Shown piece by piece: positions 34,859 through 44,202 of a DNA stretch of 64,000 bases. The DNA lies in the NCBI GenBank assembly GCA_963807015.1, contig CAWEAS010000011.1, positions 62,001 to 126,000 of the forward strand, read 5' to 3'. Each line of letters starts with the position of its first letter. The stretch's first letter is position 1. Below the pieces are notes generated by a model. It was not told where the DNA came from. It saw nothing but the letters and a program-made list of their open reading frames with translations, and did not search any database. A program made the position numbers and the translations under genes. The DNA is from JAJPKK01 sp963807015 (GTDB taxonomy: Bacteria > Pseudomonadota > Alphaproteobacteria > Rhizobiales > Xanthobacteraceae).

Positions 34859-37160
34859 GGCCGCGGGTAAGCCGATGGGATTCGTCGGACGATCGGTGCC
34901 GCGCCTTGAGGACCGACCCCTGGTCACGGGCCGCGGGCTATACGCGGGTGACGTCTCGTTCCCGCACCAGCTCCACATGCGGGTTGTGCGCTCACCCGTC
35001 GCGCATGGCCGCATCAATTCGATCGATGCCTCGGCGGCGCTGGCGCTTGCTGGCGTCGCGGCGGTGTGGACATCGGCCGATGTCGCCGACATTCCGCCGA
35101 TCGGCTTTCGCCTGACCGGCATCGAGAGCCTCACCGCCTATCGCCAGCCAATTTTGGCGCGCGACCGGGTGCGCTATGTGGGCGAGCCGGTCGCCGCAGT
35201 GTTCGCGGCCGATCCCTATGTCGCCGAGGATGCCGCCGATCTGGTCGCGCTCGACATCGAGGAACTGCCGGCGATCCTTGCGGCTGACGCGCCGCCCGGC
35301 GAGTTCGAGCCCGGCCGCTCGACCGAAGCCGCGACCATCGAGAAAGGCTACGGCGACGTGAAGGCGGTCCTAGCCGCTGCCGACACGGTGGTCGAGGTTG
35401 CGCTCGACATCGGCCGGCATTCCGGTGTGCCGATGGAAACCCGCGGTGCCATCGCGCGCTACGATGCCTCCCGCGACATCCTCGAGATGTACGGCGCCGC
35501 CAAGGTGCCGCACTGGAACCGCGACAACATCGCCCGCATGCTCGGCCGCCCCGCCTCCGCGGTCCACCTTTATGAGGGGCATGTGGGCGGCGGCTTCGGC
35601 ATCCGTGGCGAGCTTTATCCCGAGGACGTGCTGGTGTGCGTCGCCGCGCTGCGCCTCGGCGTGCCGGTGAAATGGATCGAGGACCGGCGCGAGCACTTGA
35701 TCGCCGCCAACCATTCGCGCCAGCAGCGCCACGCGATGCGCGCGGCCGTCAGCCGCGACGGCCGCATTCTCGCGCTCGACGACGACTTCCTGCACGACCA
35801 GGGCGGCTATGTGCGCACCCATGCGGCAACCGTGCCGGACCTTGCCGCCGCCATGCTGCCGGGACCCTATCGCGTGCCGGCTTATCGCGCGGTCGGCCGC
35901 ATCCGCCTCACCAACAAGACGCCGGGCGGCACCTATCGGGCGCCCGGCCGGTATGAGACCACCTTTGCGCGCGAGCGCATGATGGACGCGATTGCGGCGC
36001 GTCTCGGCATCGATCCGGTCGAGCTGCGCCGCCGCAACCTCATCGACAAGTCGGAATTCCCGTATTCCCGCCCGTTCTCGACGCTCGGCACCCACATCGT
36101 CATGGATTCCGGCGACTACGCGCGCCTCCTCGACCGGGCGCTCGCCGCGATCGATTGGCCGAACCTGAAGGCCGGCCTCGCCAAGCGCCGCGCCGCCGGC
36201 GAGGCAGTCGGCGCCGGGCTCGCGCTGTTCGTGGAGAAGAGCGGCCTTGGCCCTTTCGACGGGGTGGTCGTCAATGTCGATCAGGCCGGCGCGGTCGAGG
36301 TGGTGACCGGCGCGGCCTCGGTCGGCCAGGGCGTCGAGACCGTGGTGGCGCAAATCTGTGCCGACGCGCTGGGTGTCGACTACCAGGGTGTGCGCGTCAC
36401 CCACGGCCAGACCGACCGCATCGCGTTCGGGGTCGGTGCGTTCGCCTCGCGCGTCACCGTGATGACCGGCGAGGCGACGCGGATCGCGGCCTCCCAAGTG
36501 CGCGACAAGGCGCTTGGCGTTGCGGCGCAGTTGTTGCAGCGGCGCCCGGCCGATCTCGACATCGTCGACGGACGCGTCATCACGCGCGATGGCGCCGGCT
36601 CTTCGGTCAGTCTTGCCGAAGTCGCCCGGGCACTCGCCCCGTCATCGCCGTTGCGCGGCGATCGCGAGCCGGGCCTTGCCGCGGAAGGCTGGTTCTACTC
36701 GGACCACATGGCCTATCCCTACGGCGTGCATATTGCGGTGGTTCGCGTCGACCGCGAGACCGGCGGCGTCACGGTCGAGCGCTATCTCGTCGCCTACGAT
36801 ATCGGCCGCGCGGTCAATCCGCGGCTGGTCGAAGGCCAGATCGCCGGCGGATTCGCGCAGGGCCTCGGCGGCGCGCTCCTCGAGGAGTTCGGCTACGACG
36901 AACGCGGCGAGCCGCTGTCGGTCACGTTCGCGGATTATCTGATGCCGACCGCGCGCGAAGTGCCGGTGCTCGACGTCATCATCACCGAGGATGCGCCAAG
37001 CCCGCTCAATCCGCTGGGCCTCAAGGGCGCGGGCGAAGCCGGCGTCAACGCGGTCGGTGCCGCCATCGCGAGCGCCATCGACGATGCGCTCGGAATGCCC
37101 GGCGCGATCACCCAGCTGCCGATAACGCCGCAGCGGCTGCGCGCGATCCTGAAAGGCTGA
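34854..37160 (+). CDS. Second xanthine dehydrogenase family molybdopterin-binding subunit
   Basis: A 768-residue paralogue of the preceding gene. It shares the N-terminus GFVGRSVPRLEDRPLVTGRGLYAGD, the Moco motif GGGFGIRGE and the active-site loop TYRAPGR, close to the form II A-Y-R-G-A-G-R pattern. LGLKGAGEAGVNAVGAAIA near the C-terminus contains the catalytic Glu. The ATG at 34854 lies in the end of a family-A repeat; MTAAGKPMGFVG aligns with MTSHAKPSGWVG of the upstream paralogue, supporting it, but the ATG at 34875 is possible. Partner FeS and FAD subunits are missing from the window. Confidence 0.87.
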   Translation: MTAAGKPMGFVGRSVPRLEDRPLVTGRGLYAGDVSFPHQLHMRVVRSPVAHGRINSIDASAALALAGVAAVWTSADVADIPPIGFRLTGIESLTAYRQPILARDRVRYVGEPVAAVFAADPYVAEDAADLVALDIEELPAILAADAPPGEFEPGRSTEAATIEKGYGDVKAVLAAADTVVEVALDIGRHSGVPMETRGAIARYDASRDILEMYGAAKVPHWNRDNIARMLGRPASAVHLYEGHVGGGFGIRGELYPEDVLVCVAALRLGVPVKWIEDRREHLIAANHSRQQRHAMRAAVSRDGRILALDDDFLHDQGGYVRTHAATVPDLAAAMLPGPYRVPAYRAVGRIRLTNKTPGGTYRAPGRYETTFARERMMDAIAARLGIDPVELRRRNLIDKSEFPYSRPFSTLGTHIVMDSGDYARLLDRALAAIDWPNLKAGLAKRRAAGEAVGAGLALFVEKSGLGPFDGVVVNVDQAGAVEVVTGAASVGQGVETVVAQICADALGVDYQGVRVTHGQTDRIAFGVGAFASRVTVMTGEATRIAASQVRDKALGVAAQLLQRRPADLDIVDGRVITRDGAGSSVSLAEVARALAPSSPLRGDREPGLAAEGWFYSDHMAYPYGVHIAVVRVDRETGGVTVERYLVAYDIGRAVNPRLVEGQIAGGFAQGLGGALLEEFGYDERGEPLSVTFADYLMPTAREVPVLDVIITEDAPSPLNPLGLKGAGEAGVNAVGAAIASAIDDALGMPGAITQLPITPQRLRAILKG

Positions 37161-37182
37161 GCGCTGGCGAAGCGCATCCCCC

Positions 37183-38136
37183 TCAGTGGGGCGGCGGGAT
37201 CTGGATCAGTTCGCGAATCTGGTCAGCGGTTAGCGGCGCGGGCAGAAATTTCAGCTTCACCGCCTCGGGCATCATGATGTCGAGGCCTTTGATCTCGTCG
37301 GGCTGGAGTTGCGGACGGTCGAACATGTCGCGTGTCCGCCGCGCGATCTCGGGCGAGATGCCGCCGATTTCGGCAAACGCCAGGATGGCCTTGGGATCGT
37401 CGCTATAGATGTAATCGACCGTTTCGCGATACGCATCCATGTAGCGCGCGATCGCATCTCCGCGCTTGTCGAGCACGTCGGCGCGCGTCGCCAGCACGCG
37501 GATGGTCTGGCCGCGCACGACGGGGAGATCGCTGGCGCGGGCAAGCAGCCGGATCTTGTGCTCTTCGATCTCCTTGAGCCCGAACGGCGGTGCCGCCCAG
37601 CCGATATCGATCTGGCCGGTCATCACCGCGACGAGCGTCGCCGATGAACCGCCGGTCGCGACCGGCCTCGCCTTGAGCCCGTACTCCTTGATGAACGTCA
37701 ACGCGACACCGTGAGTTGAGGCGCCGAACGTCGAGAACGCAATGCTGTTGCCGTCCTTGAGCGATTTGATCGGTGAGGATTCGGCGGCGTACCAATAGTC
37801 GGCGCCGCCGGTGGTCTCGGCGGCGATGATGCGGATCGGCGCGCCCTTGGCGTAGGCGCCGAGCACGCCCATGGTGCCGAGCGCGGTGCCGATATCGACT
37901 GCCCCGGAAAGCAGCGCCTGTTGGCTCTCGCCGCCGCCCGCCGTGTAGAGGATGTCGAGCTTGAGGCCGTGGCGGCGGAAGAAGCCGGCGCGTTCGCCGA
38001 TCTCGGACACCGCGGTATTCCAGTTGCCGCGCTGCCCGACCGCAAGCGTCAGCGTGTCCTCGGCACCGGCAGGCACGGCGAAGGCCGCGGCAAACAATGC
38101 GGCGGCGAGGACAATAGGGATCGTGCGGCGATACAT
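37183..38136 (-). CDS. NMT1/SsuA-like ABC transporter substrate-binding protein
   Basis: Periplasmic receptor of the SsuA/TauA/NMT1 class, 317 residues. A signal peptide (1-25, ending AVPAGA-ED) is followed by LTLAVGQRGNWNTAVSEIGERAGFFRRHGLKLDI, a typical first lobe, and by LLSGAVDIGTALGTMG. The start at 38136 has a good ribosome-binding site (gaggagg). No permease or ATPase is adjacent. It converges on the molybdenum hydroxylase genes and diverges from the decarboxylase-like gene. Confidence 0.87.
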   Translation of the reverse strand: MYRRTIPIVLAAALFAAAFAVPAGAEDTLTLAVGQRGNWNTAVSEIGERAGFFRRHGLKLDILYTAGGGESQQALLSGAVDIGTALGTMGVLGAYAKGAPIRIIAAETTGGADYWYAAESSPIKSLKDGNSIAFSTFGASTHGVALTFIKEYGLKARPVATGGSSATLVAVMTGQIDIGWAAPPFGLKEIEEHKIRLLARASDLPVVRGQTIRVLATRADVLDKRGDAIARYMDAYRETVDYIYSDDPKAILAFAEIGGISPEIARRTRDMFDRPQLQPDEIKGLDIMMPEAVKLKFLPAPLTADQIRELIQIPPPH

Positions 38137-38364
38137 GCGGTGCTCCTCCTCGCAGTATCGATGACGGCGCGCCGCGCAGCAAGCCGCGAGTTGCGGCAGG
38201 CGCGCGCGCCCTTGCGCCCTCGCTTTGGGCATGGCCCGCCTGCATTGGCGCGGGTCTCGCAACGGCTCTCATTGCAGCGGGGCGCCCTGTTGTGTCAGTC
38301 ATCGGGACGGCTGGCGCGACGCCCGGCCAATGTGCTGCATCCACGTGAGCGCCGGGGAGGACCG

Positions 38365-39357
38365 ATGGCGAATATTCCGATTACGATTGCCTGCGGGAAC
38401 TATGACCGCACGCGTCCCATCATCGACGGGCGGGTGCGCGTCGAAGGCTGCGACGTCACCTTCCTGCCGCTCTATCCCGAGGAGATCTTCTTCCGCGCGT
38501 TCCGCTATCAGGAGTTCGACGTCTGCGAGATGTCGTGCTCAAGCTACATGCGCACGGTTGCGAGCGGCACCTCGGCCTACATGGCGGTGCCGGCCTTCGT
38601 GTCGCGCATCTTCCGCCATTCGGGGATTTACATCCGCCGCGACGCGGGCATCAAAACGCCCGCCGACCTCAGGGGCAAGCGCATCGGGCTGCCGGAATAC
38701 CAGATCACGGCGGTGGTCTGGATGCGCGGCATGATGCAGCACGAGTACGGCGTCGCGCCGACCGACATCCACTGGCGCAGCGGCGGGATCGAGGAGCCGG
38801 GACGCAGCGAGCGCACGCCGCTCAAGCCGATCCCCGGTCTCGACCTCCAGCCGATCGGCCCCGACGAGACGCTCAACGGCATGCTGCGCGAGGGCAAGCT
38901 TGACGCGATTTTCAGCGCCCGCGCGCCGTCCTCGTTCCTGCGCGGCGAGCCCCACATCGCGCGGCTGTTTCCCGATACGCGCGCGGCGGAGATGGCCTAT
39001 TTCAAGAAGACCGGCCTCTTCCCCATCATGCACCTCGTCGGCATCCGCAAGACGCTGCTCGAGAAATATCCGTGGCTCGCGACCAGCGTCTACAAGGCGT
39101 TCTGCGAGGCCAAGGCGCTGGCGATGATCGACCTTTGCGACGTCAACGCGCTGATGGTGACGCTGCCGTTCCTCGAAGCCGAGACCCGCGAGACCATGGC
39201 CGCCATGGGCACCGACTTCTGGCGCTACGGCATCCACGAGAACAAGAAGGACCTCGAGGCGCTTACGAGCTATCTGTTCGAGCAGGGCCTCGTCGACCGC
39301 AAGCTCTCGCTCGAGGAGTTGTTCGCGCCCTCGATGTTCGAAATCTCCAAGGTGTGA
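38365..39357 (+). CDS. 4,5-dihydroxyphthalate decarboxylase-like protein
   Basis: A 330-residue protein without a signal peptide that resembles phthalate-pathway decarboxylase (Pht5 type), whose fold is that of periplasmic receptors. Marks are ITIACGNYDRTRPIIDGRV at the start, FDVCEMSCSSYM, RGKRIGLPEYQITAVVWMRG and LDAIFSARAPSSF. The family enzyme converts 4,5-dihydroxyphthalate to protocatechuate. The start has the ribosome-binding site ggggagg. The following LigB-type dioxygenase would cleave protocatechuate or a similar diol, so a decarboxylation and ring-opening sequence is plausible; the substrate is inferred. Confidence 0.83.
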   Translation: MANIPITIACGNYDRTRPIIDGRVRVEGCDVTFLPLYPEEIFFRAFRYQEFDVCEMSCSSYMRTVASGTSAYMAVPAFVSRIFRHSGIYIRRDAGIKTPADLRGKRIGLPEYQITAVVWMRGMMQHEYGVAPTDIHWRSGGIEEPGRSERTPLKPIPGLDLQPIGPDETLNGMLREGKLDAIFSARAPSSFLRGEPHIARLFPDTRAAEMAYFKKTGLFPIMHLVGIRKTLLEKYPWLATSVYKAFCEAKALAMIDLCDVNALMVTLPFLEAETRETMAAMGTDFWRYGIHENKKDLEALTSYLFEQGLVDRKLSLEELFAPSMFEISKV

Positions 39358-39375
39358 CGTTCATTTCCCCGGGCG

Positions 39376-39532
39376 ATCACCTCCCCCTGGAGGGGGGAGG
39401 TCGCCCGCGCGCCAGCGCGGGCGGGAGGGGGTGACAGCGCTTCAACAAATTCTGCACCGCATTTGTGGAAGCGCTGTCACCCCACCCCGGACCGCCTTTG
39501 GCGGTCCGACCCTCCCCCTCCAGGGGAGGGTG
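39376..39532. repeat. Palindromic repeat family C, copy 2
   Basis: A 157-bp element nearly identical in its arms to 14646-14802, bounded by atcacctccccctggagg and ctccaggggagggtg. Just after it the end ccaggggagggtga is duplicated once more (39541-39554). It separates the decarboxylase-like and dioxygenase genes. Confidence 0.87.
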
Positions 39533-39594
39533 AACTCGCTCCAGGGGAGGGTGAGCGGTGCTATAACCTCCCGACGAACAGGAAGGTCACGAAC

Positions 39595-40650
39595 ATGCAT
39601 TCCACGGTGATCGGCGGCGCCATGCTGCCCCATGCGCCTCAGTTCTTCACCATGCCGGAGACCGAGGACAAGGCGAACGTCGAGAAGGTGCGCGCGGTCG
39701 CCCGCGACATCGGCTCGAGGCTCAAGGCGATGAAGCCCGATCTGTGGATCATCTTCTCCAACGACCATGCCGAGCAGTTTTTCCACAATGTCGCCCCGCC
39801 GTTCACGATTCACGTCGGCGGCGAAGCGAGCGGCGAGTTCGCCGGCCGCAAGTTCCATTGGAAGGTGCCGAGCGAGATCGGCTTCGAATTGGTGCGCGAG
39901 CTTTATCGGCAGAATTTCGATCCGGCGTTCACCTCGACTGCCCGGATCGATTACGCGATCGGCATTCCGCTGACCCATCTCGGCCTCACCGATCCGGTGC
40001 TGCCGATCTTCGTCAACGCCTACCTGCCGCCGCAGCCGACGCCGGAGCGCTGCTACGCGTTCGGCCAGGCGGTGGCGCGAAGCGTGAGCGCGCTCGGCCT
40101 GAAGACGGTGATCCTCGCGAGCGGCGGCATGTCGCATTTTCCCGGCACCAACCGCTACTCGAACCCGGAGCTTGATTGGGACAACAAGCTCCTTGCGAAC
40201 CTTGCGGCCGGCAAGCTGAAGTCGCTGATCGGCCTCGACGAGGCCGAACTCGACGACACCGGCAATATCGAGCTGCGGTGCTGGGCGTGTGCCGCCGGCG
40301 CGCTCGGCGAACGCAAGCCGGACATCGTGTCGATGGACCCGAGCTGGCATCACAACTACGCCTCGCTCGGCTGGACCGCAGGCGCGCCGGGCAGCCACGA
40401 CGCCCACTACCCCTCGATCAAGCCCGAGCTTGTCGAACTCACAAGCGCACTGCACCGCCTCGCGCACGAGGAAGCGGCGCGAGGCAAATTCGTCGCCGAC
40501 GCGCAGGGATTTGCCAAGGACTACAAGCTCACCCCCGAGCAGCAGAAGGCGCTGGTCACGCTCGATCTCGAAACCATGGTCGCCATGGGCGCGCATCCGC
40601 TGGTGCCATTCCTCGCCAAGATGCAGATCGAGCGCCTGCGCAAGGCGTAG
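39595..40650 (+). CDS. Extradiol ring-cleavage dioxygenase, LigB-LigA fusion
   Basis: Class III (LigB-type) non-haem iron dioxygenase of 351 residues that opens a catechol-type ring next to the diol. The N-terminal LigB domain has GGAMLPHAPQF with an iron-ligand His, IIFSNDHAEQFF and ILASGGMSHFPG. The last 50 residues (AQGFAKDYKLTPEQQKALVT onward) resemble the small LigA subunit, so both subunits are one chain, as in gallate dioxygenase-type enzymes. The start at 39595 follows caggaagg. It is flanked by a family-C and a family-A repeat. Probable substrate is protocatechuate, gallate or a relative. Confidence 0.87.
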   Translation: MHSTVIGGAMLPHAPQFFTMPETEDKANVEKVRAVARDIGSRLKAMKPDLWIIFSNDHAEQFFHNVAPPFTIHVGGEASGEFAGRKFHWKVPSEIGFELVRELYRQNFDPAFTSTARIDYAIGIPLTHLGLTDPVLPIFVNAYLPPQPTPERCYAFGQAVARSVSALGLKTVILASGGMSHFPGTNRYSNPELDWDNKLLANLAAGKLKSLIGLDEAELDDTGNIELRCWACAAGALGERKPDIVSMDPSWHHNYASLGWTAGAPGSHDAHYPSIKPELVELTSALHRLAHEEAARGKFVADAQGFAKDYKLTPEQQKALVTLDLETMVAMGAHPLVPFLAKMQIERLRKA

Positions 40651-40689
40651 AGCGTTTCGTTTCTCCTCAAGTCATTTCGATTCTCATCG

Positions 40690-40797
40690 GTCATTCCGGG
40701 GGCCGAGCGTAGCGAGGCAGCCCGGAATCGATGACCACGGACTGCGGAGTATGGATTCCGGGCTCGCCTTCGCTTCGCTACGGCGCCCCGGAATGAC
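40690..40797. repeat. Palindromic repeat family A copy
   Basis: A 108-bp element bounded by gtcattccgggg and ccccggaatgac, with the internal inverted pair cccggaatcgatg and tatggattccggg. It lies between the extradiol dioxygenase and the M20 hydrolase. Confidence 0.9.
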
Positions 40798-40921
40798 TTC
40801 GTGCGCGAACCTGATGCGCGCGGATTGACCTCGTCGGTCAATTTCCTAAAGTCGATCGACGCGCGATTGCGCCACCGCGAATCCGTTTCGGACGGCTATC
40901 GTGAGTTGAGGACCGCAGACG

Positions 40922-42544
40922 ATGAGCAATGTTCCGGAGCAGAAGCTTTACGCCCTGAACTGGGTCGATGGTCAAAAAGCGCGGTTCTCCGATCTGCATC
41001 TCAAGATCTGGCATTTCGCCGAGACGGCATGGCGCGAATACAGGTCTGCTGCCGCGTATGTCGATCTTCTCCGCAACGAAGGATTTGAGGTCGAGAGCGG
41101 CTCCGGCGGAATGCCGACGGCCTTTGCGGCGTCGTGGGGAAGTGGCGGTCCGGTGATCGGCAGCTTTGCCGAATACGATGCGGTGCCGGGCAATTCGCAG
41201 CAGGCCGTTCCCTATCACGCGCCGCGCAAAGGGCTTCATCCTTGGGCGCCCGGCCATACCGATCCACATTCCGCGCTCGGCGTCACCGCGCTGGCCGGGA
41301 TACTCGCCGTCAAGGCGACGATGGAGAAATACGCGATCAAGGGCACGCTCAAATTTTTCGGCGAGCCGGCTGAAAAAGTCTGCGGCTCAAAGCCGGTGCA
41401 TGCCGCCAAGGGCTATTTTGACAATTGCGATGCCTTCGTCATCTATCATCCGAAGGCGTTCAGCACGGTCACGCGCGATGTGCATTTCGGTGCCTATTGG
41501 AGCGCCGTCTTCACGTTCGAGACCGTGAATCCGGAAACCTGGATCGACCGCAGCCTGTTGCCGCCCAATACTCACCAGCATGGCACCGCACGATGCCCCG
41601 GCGCGATCGATGCGCTATGCCTGATGTACACCACGACCAAATACACCAAGGAGGCGATGTTTCCGCATTCCGGTTCGTGGACCCTCAACGAGTTCATTCT
41701 CGCGGGCGGCGACGCGACCTCGGACAACCTGCCCCCGCGCTTCAGCCAGATTCAATATTCGTGGCGGTCATCGGCACTCGGCATCCAGCAGCAGATTTAC
41801 AGCGTGCTGGAGCGCAATGCGCGCCATGTCGCCGCGATGACCGGCTGTCGTGTGTCGGTGCGCTGGGTAACGAAAACGCGGGTCGGCCTCGCCAACGACG
41901 CTTTGGCAGATGTCGCGTTCGAAAACCTCAAGCTGGTCGGGCCGACGAAGTTTAGCGAGGACGCGCGAAGCTTCGCCCGCGAGATTCAGAAGAACCTCGG
42001 CATTGCGCCGATGGATAGTCCGTTTATCGACGATTGCGAGCGGATCATCGAACCGCAGGAAAACGACCGCCGGCTGCGCGCCACCATGCCGGCCTGGCAA
42101 ACGCATTTCGCCGCCGACGACTACGTGGAATACACGTGGCACGCGCCGACGACGCGCATTCATTCGACCGTCCCGGTGCTCAAAGCGCCGAACACGTCAT
42201 TCGGCTATCCCGCCTGGGCGCACAATGCGCTCACCGGCGTGCCGGCCGCGATCGATCCCGGGATTTTCGTCGGCGCGAAGACCGTTGCCGCGACCATGAT
42301 CGATGTGTTGACGCGACCGGATGTGCTCGCGCGCGCCACCGATGAATTTCGCCAGCGCACCGGCGGAGGTGTTGGCGGCGACAAATGGGTGGCGCCGCTG
42401 CTGCCGAAGGATTTTGCGCCCCCAATCGATCTGCGCTGGCCGGAGTACATCCAGACGGTTCGCGGCGAGGAATGGTGGCTGCCGACGCCGGCCGTCGGCT
42501 CCGGTGCCGGCGAACTGCTCCACGACGGCGGCGCACGCGCGTGA
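40922..42544 (+). CDS. M20 family amidohydrolase (AbgB-like)
   Basis: Metal-dependent amidase or peptidase of 540 residues, most like aminobenzoyl-glutamate hydrolase subunit B. It has IGSFAEYDAVPGNSQQ (active-site Asp region), PWAPGHTDPHSALG (histidines), KFFGEPAEKVCGSKP (metal-binding Glu) and a dimerisation-domain insertion. The substrate is probably an aromatic amide or N-acyl amino acid. It precedes the Liv-type receptor and is separated from it by a family-A repeat; the deacetylase-fold hydrolase at the far end of the importer suggests a shared amide-utilisation route. Confidence 0.85.
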   Translation: MSNVPEQKLYALNWVDGQKARFSDLHLKIWHFAETAWREYRSAAAYVDLLRNEGFEVESGSGGMPTAFAASWGSGGPVIGSFAEYDAVPGNSQQAVPYHAPRKGLHPWAPGHTDPHSALGVTALAGILAVKATMEKYAIKGTLKFFGEPAEKVCGSKPVHAAKGYFDNCDAFVIYHPKAFSTVTRDVHFGAYWSAVFTFETVNPETWIDRSLLPPNTHQHGTARCPGAIDALCLMYTTTKYTKEAMFPHSGSWTLNEFILAGGDATSDNLPPRFSQIQYSWRSSALGIQQQIYSVLERNARHVAAMTGCRVSVRWVTKTRVGLANDALADVAFENLKLVGPTKFSEDARSFAREIQKNLGIAPMDSPFIDDCERIIEPQENDRRLRATMPAWQTHFAADDYVEYTWHAPTTRIHSTVPVLKAPNTSFGYPAWAHNALTGVPAAIDPGIFVGAKTVAATMIDVLTRPDVLARATDEFRQRTGGGVGGDKWVAPLLPKDFAPPIDLRWPEYIQTVRGEEWWLPTPAVGSGAGELLHDGGARA

Positions 42545-42617
42545 CGGTCGTCCGATCTCGAGCTGGATCAGCGTTGGCCTGAGATTGATTGAAGCGGTGA
42601 ACATGAACAGGAGTATC

Positions 42618-42757
42618 GTCATTCCGGAGCGCCGTAGCGATGCGGAGGCGAGTCCGGAATCCATATTCCTCAGCGGTGGTCATGGATTCCGGGCTCGCCG
42701 CGGAGCCTGTCATCGGGCCGGCCGAAGGCCGGACCCGGTGGGGCGCCCCGGAATGAC
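42618..42757. repeat. Palindromic repeat family A copy
   Basis: A 140-bp element bounded by gtcattccgg and ccccggaatgac. It is longer than most copies because of an inner palindrome around gggccggccgaaggccgg. It sits directly upstream of the Liv-type receptor gene. Confidence 0.9.
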
Positions 42758-42788
42758 GAAGGAAATATGCGCTAACGAGGATTTCATC

Positions 42789-43979
42789 ATGCAGTGTTGC
42801 AACAAATCATCTGTCGGGAAGCTCCTTGCCGCCGGATCGCTGGTCATGTCGCTGACGCTCGCCGGCGGCGCGGCGATGGCCGAGCCGGGCGTGAGCCCGA
42901 CCGAGATCGTCGTTGGAATGTGGGCGGCGATGACCGGTTCGACAGCGCTCATCGGCACGTCCGAACGCGACGGCATCCAGATCGGCATCAACGAGGTTAA
43001 CGCCGCGGGCGGCATCAAGGGCCGGAAACTGCGGCTCATCGCCTACGACGACGCCGGGACCCCGCAAGAAGCGCTGTCGGCGGTCCGCCGCCTCATCGAT
43101 CAGGACCAGGTGTTTGCGTTGCTCGCCGGATCGAATGCCGGGGCCACTCTGCCCGTCATGCCGCTGATCAACCGCGCGAAGATCCCGTTCCTGGCTTCGG
43201 TCGCGGCGCACCGGAACCTGTTCGTGCCGTTCGCGCCGACGGCGTTCCGCATCTACGCCAATGAGGTCGTGCAGGCGCAGCGGATCGTCAATTATTCCGT
43301 GAAGGAAATTCACATCCAGCGGCCCGCCATCATCTACACCAGCAATGATTATGGCGTCGGTGGCCTTGAGACCGTCACCGCGGAACTCAAGAAGGCCAAC
43401 ATCCCTCTCGTTGCCAGCGAGCGCTACAACCAGGGGGACCAGGATTTCAGCGCGCAGTTGCTGCGCATCCGCGAAGCAAAGCCCGACGCCCTCTACGTAT
43501 GGTCGTTCGCGGCGGAGGCCGGAATCATCGTGCGCCAGGCCAAGGAACTTGGCCTGGAGGCAAAAATGTTCGGTGGCGGCGGAACGACGACGCCACTGTT
43601 TCCCAAGGGCGCCGGCCCCGCCGGTGTCGGCTTTGCCGCGCCGTGGGTGTTCCCCTATACCGAAGACGACGTGACAGCCGCGCCCATCGCGCACTATCGC
43701 GATCTCCTCACCAAACATTATCCGAACGGTTTGCCGGCCGCGCGCCCCTCGCTCTACGACCTCGCCGGCTACGGCGTATTCAAGGTGTTCGCCGAAGCAC
43801 TCCGGCGCATCGATGGCGAGCCGACCCGTGCAGCCCTCGTCAAGGCGCTGGATTCGATGAAAGACTACGATCCGGGGGTCCTGTTCCCGATCACGTTTAC
43901 GCCGACGGACCATGAGGGGAGCAAGCAGGCAACCGTCATCGCGGTCGACCAATCGCTGACATGGAAGATCGTGAAGTAG
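42789..43979 (+). CDS. Branched-chain amino acid type ABC substrate-binding protein (LivK-like)
   Basis: Periplasmic receptor of the peripla_BP_6 family, 396 residues. The signal peptide (1-31) ends GGAAMA-EP. The mature part has IVVGMWAAMTGSTALIGTSERDGIQIGINEVNAAGGIKG in its usual order, GSNAGATLPVMPLINRAKIPFL and DFSAQLLRIREAKPDALYVW. It is the receptor of the Liv-type importer encoded downstream. Gene neighbours suggest that the ligand may be an aromatic or amide compound instead of leucine. It is bracketed by two family-A repeats. Confidence 0.9.
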   Translation: MQCCNKSSVGKLLAAGSLVMSLTLAGGAAMAEPGVSPTEIVVGMWAAMTGSTALIGTSERDGIQIGINEVNAAGGIKGRKLRLIAYDDAGTPQEALSAVRRLIDQDQVFALLAGSNAGATLPVMPLINRAKIPFLASVAAHRNLFVPFAPTAFRIYANEVVQAQRIVNYSVKEIHIQRPAIIYTSNDYGVGGLETVTAELKKANIPLVASERYNQGDQDFSAQLLRIREAKPDALYVWSFAAEAGIIVRQAKELGLEAKMFGGGGTTTPLFPKGAGPAGVGFAAPWVFPYTEDDVTAAPIAHYRDLLTKHYPNGLPAARPSLYDLAGYGVFKVFAEALRRIDGEPTRAALVKALDSMKDYDPGVLFPITFTPTDHEGSKQATVIAVDQSLTWKIVK

Positions 43980-44035
43980 CTGGCGCCCATGATGAAGGAG
44001 TGAGAGTTTGAGCGGTCGACGTGAACCGGTAGGTG

Positions 44036-44141
44036 GTCATTCCGGGGCGCCGTAGCGCAGCGAAGGCGAGCCCGGAATCCATAAACCCGGACCGAGGAGT
44101 ATGGATTCCGGGCTCGCCGCTTTGCGGCGCCCCGGAATGAC
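44036..44141. repeat. Palindromic repeat family A copy
   Basis: A 106-bp element with canonical ends gtcattccgggg and ccccggaatgac and the inverted pair gcccggaatccata and tatggattccgggc. It lies between the receptor and first permease genes of the Liv-type importer. Confidence 0.92.
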
Positions 44142-44202
44142 GTCGCACAGATCGATCGTGAGCGTCTTCAGAGTCAGAGAGAGACCGGTAAACTACCGCC
44201 GC

